The notes beneath the pieces were generated by a model that was not told where the DNA came from, did no database searches, and worked only from the letters and a program-made list of their open reading frames with translations. A DNA stretch of 64,000 nucleotides from Rachycentron canadum (lineage: Eukaryota > Chordata > Actinopteri > Carangiformes > Rachycentridae), in NCBI GenBank assembly GCA_038496675.1, contig CM076655.1, forward strand, positions 19,469,326 through 19,533,325. Direction: 5' to 3'. Below are positions 60,837 to 64,000 of the stretch, piece by piece. Numbering within the stretch: the stretch's first letter is position 1; the number at the start of each line of letters is the position of its first letter. Both the position numbers and the translations under genes were made by a program.

Positions 60837-63800
60837 TGGATTGAAATGTAAAAGTCATCTTTTCTGAAATGGAGTTTTGAACAATAAGGCAGCTGCACAA
60901 TACCTTAAGTTCTATTAAAACTGATGCTGTATATTATCTCTCTTAATGGAACAGCTAGTGGTTTTGTCTAAATTCTTCCTCTTGTGTCAACACTCTGAAC
61001 TGCAACTGTAGATGCCACAAATAGCAATAACACACGCTGGTGCTGCAAGTTATTTTTTATGAAGCTGTCTCCATACATGACATGTACATGATGTGTGCTA
61101 CTGTATTTAATTAAATTAGCATTTAAACACTGCAGAGCAACTGTTACAAGACATTAGTCATTCTGATGCACCAAAGCTAAAACGCATTCAAAGCTCTTGG
61201 CCATCAATTACACTATGTACTAAATATTCTAAGAGTGTAGTATTTAAAAGTCAACCTGCTGGCATTGCCTTGGCCCTCAGTCAACATGACCCCACTGTGA
61301 CCCCAGTATTAACCACCTGGCACTGGCTGGATCCCACCCAATTCCCTGACTTACTGTATAATAATGTATAATTATCTCTCAAACCTTGAAAGAGGTTGTC
61401 CTACTCTCTTGTGTATGAGGTTTTGCCTGAAGTGCTGCGTTAGGCTGTCAACAATTGCTGAATAAGTGTATGCTGAAGCTCTGGGTGCTTTGATGTCGTA
61501 AGTATGTTTCTTTAATCAAGACTTATCCAAGGAGATAATAGCTTCATAGATAATAAAACGAATATAATGTGGTGGTCATTAAGGATTAACCATTAAAAAT
61601 TACAAGTGAATGGACAAGTAAGCCCTGAAGACTGTCCTGTCCTTCACAACTCCCTGCTGTCTGCTCATAGCCACACATTAATACTGCAATAATCCTCTTT
61701 GACTTTTTGCCATTTTATACGTATAGCGTATTAGGAGCATGCATAAATTCACCTCAAAATTGTGATAGCAAAGTCCCTTTATAGATAGAATTAAGACTAT
61801 TACCTACTTTCACTTCTGTATTGGGTTTATTAGCAATTGCGCGACTGCTGAATTTTTTGAGAAAATTGATACTGAGAGGAAGTGTTGGGCTTATAATTTA
61901 TCCTTCACCTAACATTATATCCAGATCATTTGATGTTGTACACTGGCTGGGAGATGATAAAACATACCTAACCTTAAGTAAGACCTCCATCGAACAGAAG
62001 TGTTTTTTCTGATTGGATATAGGGAATGCAGAAGTTCAAGTAATAATCGAATGCAGGGTTAATACATTTTTCATTACTAGATACCCACCGTACTGAACTC
62101 TTGCTGTGCTTAAACTGGAAAGACGCATCATAATAATTTGTCCGTAAATAAGATGATGCACCCTATATAAGCAAAAGCAGAGCAAGTCTTGATTAAATTG
62201 AAAACTTGAGTTCCCATTTGCAAATTCCTCTAGCCAAATATCCTTCAGCAGTTTGGGTCATTGTAAAATGCTGAACATAAACATATCTGCTAAAATTCTG
62301 CTATCACAATTTCTACATCTGGATATTCTTTTGATGTTGAAGTGCAGAAACCAAAGTATTATTTCTGAATGTCTAGATAATGAAAATGTCAACACTCGGT
62401 GCAGATGAGACAAGAGAGTGTTGTAAGCTAATTTGATACATTTATGCATTGCATTGACTTGCCTATTCTGCACTGGATGAAAGATATAATACTCACTACG
62501 TTGACACTGAGCACTGCCATTGAGTGCAAACACAGCTTAATAGTTGTGTGTTAATGCAATTCACAGTGTCTATAACAGTAGAACAGTGTCTGTCAAACAG
62601 GACCAATAAGTGTAACTAAGGACAAGGTCATTTCAACTTCTCAATTCATCTAAACTCATTCCAACTACTTTGTAAAGTATCTGTATAAATGTCTATAGAG
62701 CGCAGATGAAATCTTCATTTACTAAGTGCAAGGATGTTTTGCACTAAAGATCTGTATTTTTTATGTATGATGTATAATTCATTATACAGGTGCTTTACTG
62801 TGTGTCTTCTCTTTTATCAAATGGTGGTAATATACATTTTCATGAGGTGTGGCAGGCAATGAAGAGGAATAGTTCACTGGCAAGAGGAAGGACAAAGACT
62901 CTGTCATTACTTTTGATTTTATTCATTGAGAGGTAAATATGTCATATAGCTGCACTATTATCACATTATTTTACATAAATAAAAGAAAAAAGTAACAAGT
63001 GTTTAATCATTTGCATTTTGTAATGAGCTATAAAGCAGTGAGGAAAATATTACTATGTAATTATCATCTTCATGGGATTTTGAGAAGTGTGAAATAACCT
63101 GAGTTCAGTACTAAATGTAATCTAAATCTTGTCTCAGATTTTTCATATATCTTTCTATCATGTTGTCCGGTCCATTTTTATTTTTTTGTACTGCTTGCTA
63201 GATTCAATCTGATGTGTACGATATTGTTATCACACCCTGTTCAGAATCATCTCTGTAGTGCTATGTGGGCTTGTGGAACAAAATTGTTGATTTGTGTGGA
63301 TGTGACTGTCCAGTATTGACTGCTAAGGGCTCTGAAATACTCCTTTGCTTTTTCCTTCAATTGAAATGATTTTGCACAGCAATGTCACTCAACAGGCACA
63401 CTGGGAGTTTTTCAGCATTTGTACAGGGTTAGCAGTCACAAATCAATTAACAACTGTAAAACAGAAGAGAAAAAAAGAAAAACAGCTATTAAAGATCATG
63501 TGTCGCATTCTACATTTTCACTGAAAATGTTCTGGTCTCTGCTGGTCTTTACTGCAGCAGTAACAAGATCTCCATATTAACTATGCTAACCACGTTAGTA
63601 TGTGTTTGGTTTAATCCATAAAACTTGGTTTTATGTTTAGATCATTACATTTGCATTTTTCCTTTGCATTCCTCACTCCTTTATTAATAACATTATTGTT
63701 CAACAGTGTTAAAGTATTATTTTCATTCATGCTTAATCCCCATTTCCCTCCTCACTTCTATTACGAGATGCATTTTCTGAGTTGTCAACATTGCTAAAGG

Positions 63801-64000
63801 ATCTTGTTTACTTTTAACTTTGGTGATCAGCATCTTCTTGCAGCAGGAATGAAAAAAAAAACAATTTTGAGTGCATGCTGGGGATTAAATCAAGTTGAAA
63901 GTCATTCTGTTCATTTTCTAACTTTATGATGAAAAAGGCTGCTGCTGGCAAGCATTCATTGCTGTTACAGACAGTTTGAGTTAGACTTTTTCTCAGAATT
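60837..64000. other. AT-rich stretch to the window end, no gene recognised
   Basis: Ordinary low-CpG, AT-rich sequence. Open frames reach only about 91 codons. I see no exon pair, RNA gene or further transposon that can be supported. Confidence 0.55.

Noticed and set aside
1..64000. CRISPR arrays, operons, rRNA genes or prokaryotic mobile elements
   Set aside because: No regularly spaced direct repeats with unique spacers, no dense coding, and no rRNA-like sequence; composition and repeats are those of a vertebrate.

Overview
This window looks like vertebrate, most probably percomorph teleost, non-coding DNA. It is AT-rich and CpG-poor, has frequent dinucleotide microsatellites and homopolymer runs, and carries repeats of the kind scattered through fish genomes: a decayed Tc1-like transposon, a tRNA-derived SINE tail ending in the 'aaagcgctataaa' type motif, and the 3' end of a fish LINE-type repeat ending in 'ataaaattga'. 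There is no bacterial-style gene layout. No protein-coding gene can be named from the sequence. Nearly all open frames of 60 to 130 codons are what chance gives in 64 kb.

Layout. Positions 1-42 kb are mostly unremarkable AT-rich sequence. Within them are compact blocks of more balanced, homeodomain-motif-bearing sequence that read like conserved non-coding (enhancer) elements, for example around 2.8-3.15, 6.16-6.99, 9.53-9.84, 19.3-19.6, 29.25-29.7 and 34.85-35.2 kb. The Tc1-like element sits at about 7.9-8.7 kb, SINE remnants at 30.1 and 33.1 kb, a striking pair of perfect hairpins at 37.73-37.81 kb, and a CTCF-like core at 39.39 kb.

From about 42 to 55 kb there are several weak hints of a gene on the minus strand: (a) a small CpG island at 54.8-55.0 kb with a splice-donor-like sequence and a following exon-like block at 53.96-54.10 kb; (b) an exon-like or leader-like block at 49.0-49.7 kb with two good minus-strand splice donors, beside a CT/CA microsatellite; (c) a pair of exon-like segments at 41.96-42.26 kb whose reading frames join across an 84-bp GT-AG intron and end in a stop, with an AATAAA about 195 bases further on. 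Linking these into one leftward-transcribed gene is inference only.

From 55 to 64 kb there is a T-rich tract, a strong G-quadruplex motif, a diverged about 110-bp repeat array at 58.7-59.15 kb, and the LINE-type 3' end at 60.5-60.8 kb. The picture is of an intron, or a gene-poor regulatory flank, of a developmental gene. No alignment or search could be run, so conserved-element and exon calls are pattern readings with modest confidence.
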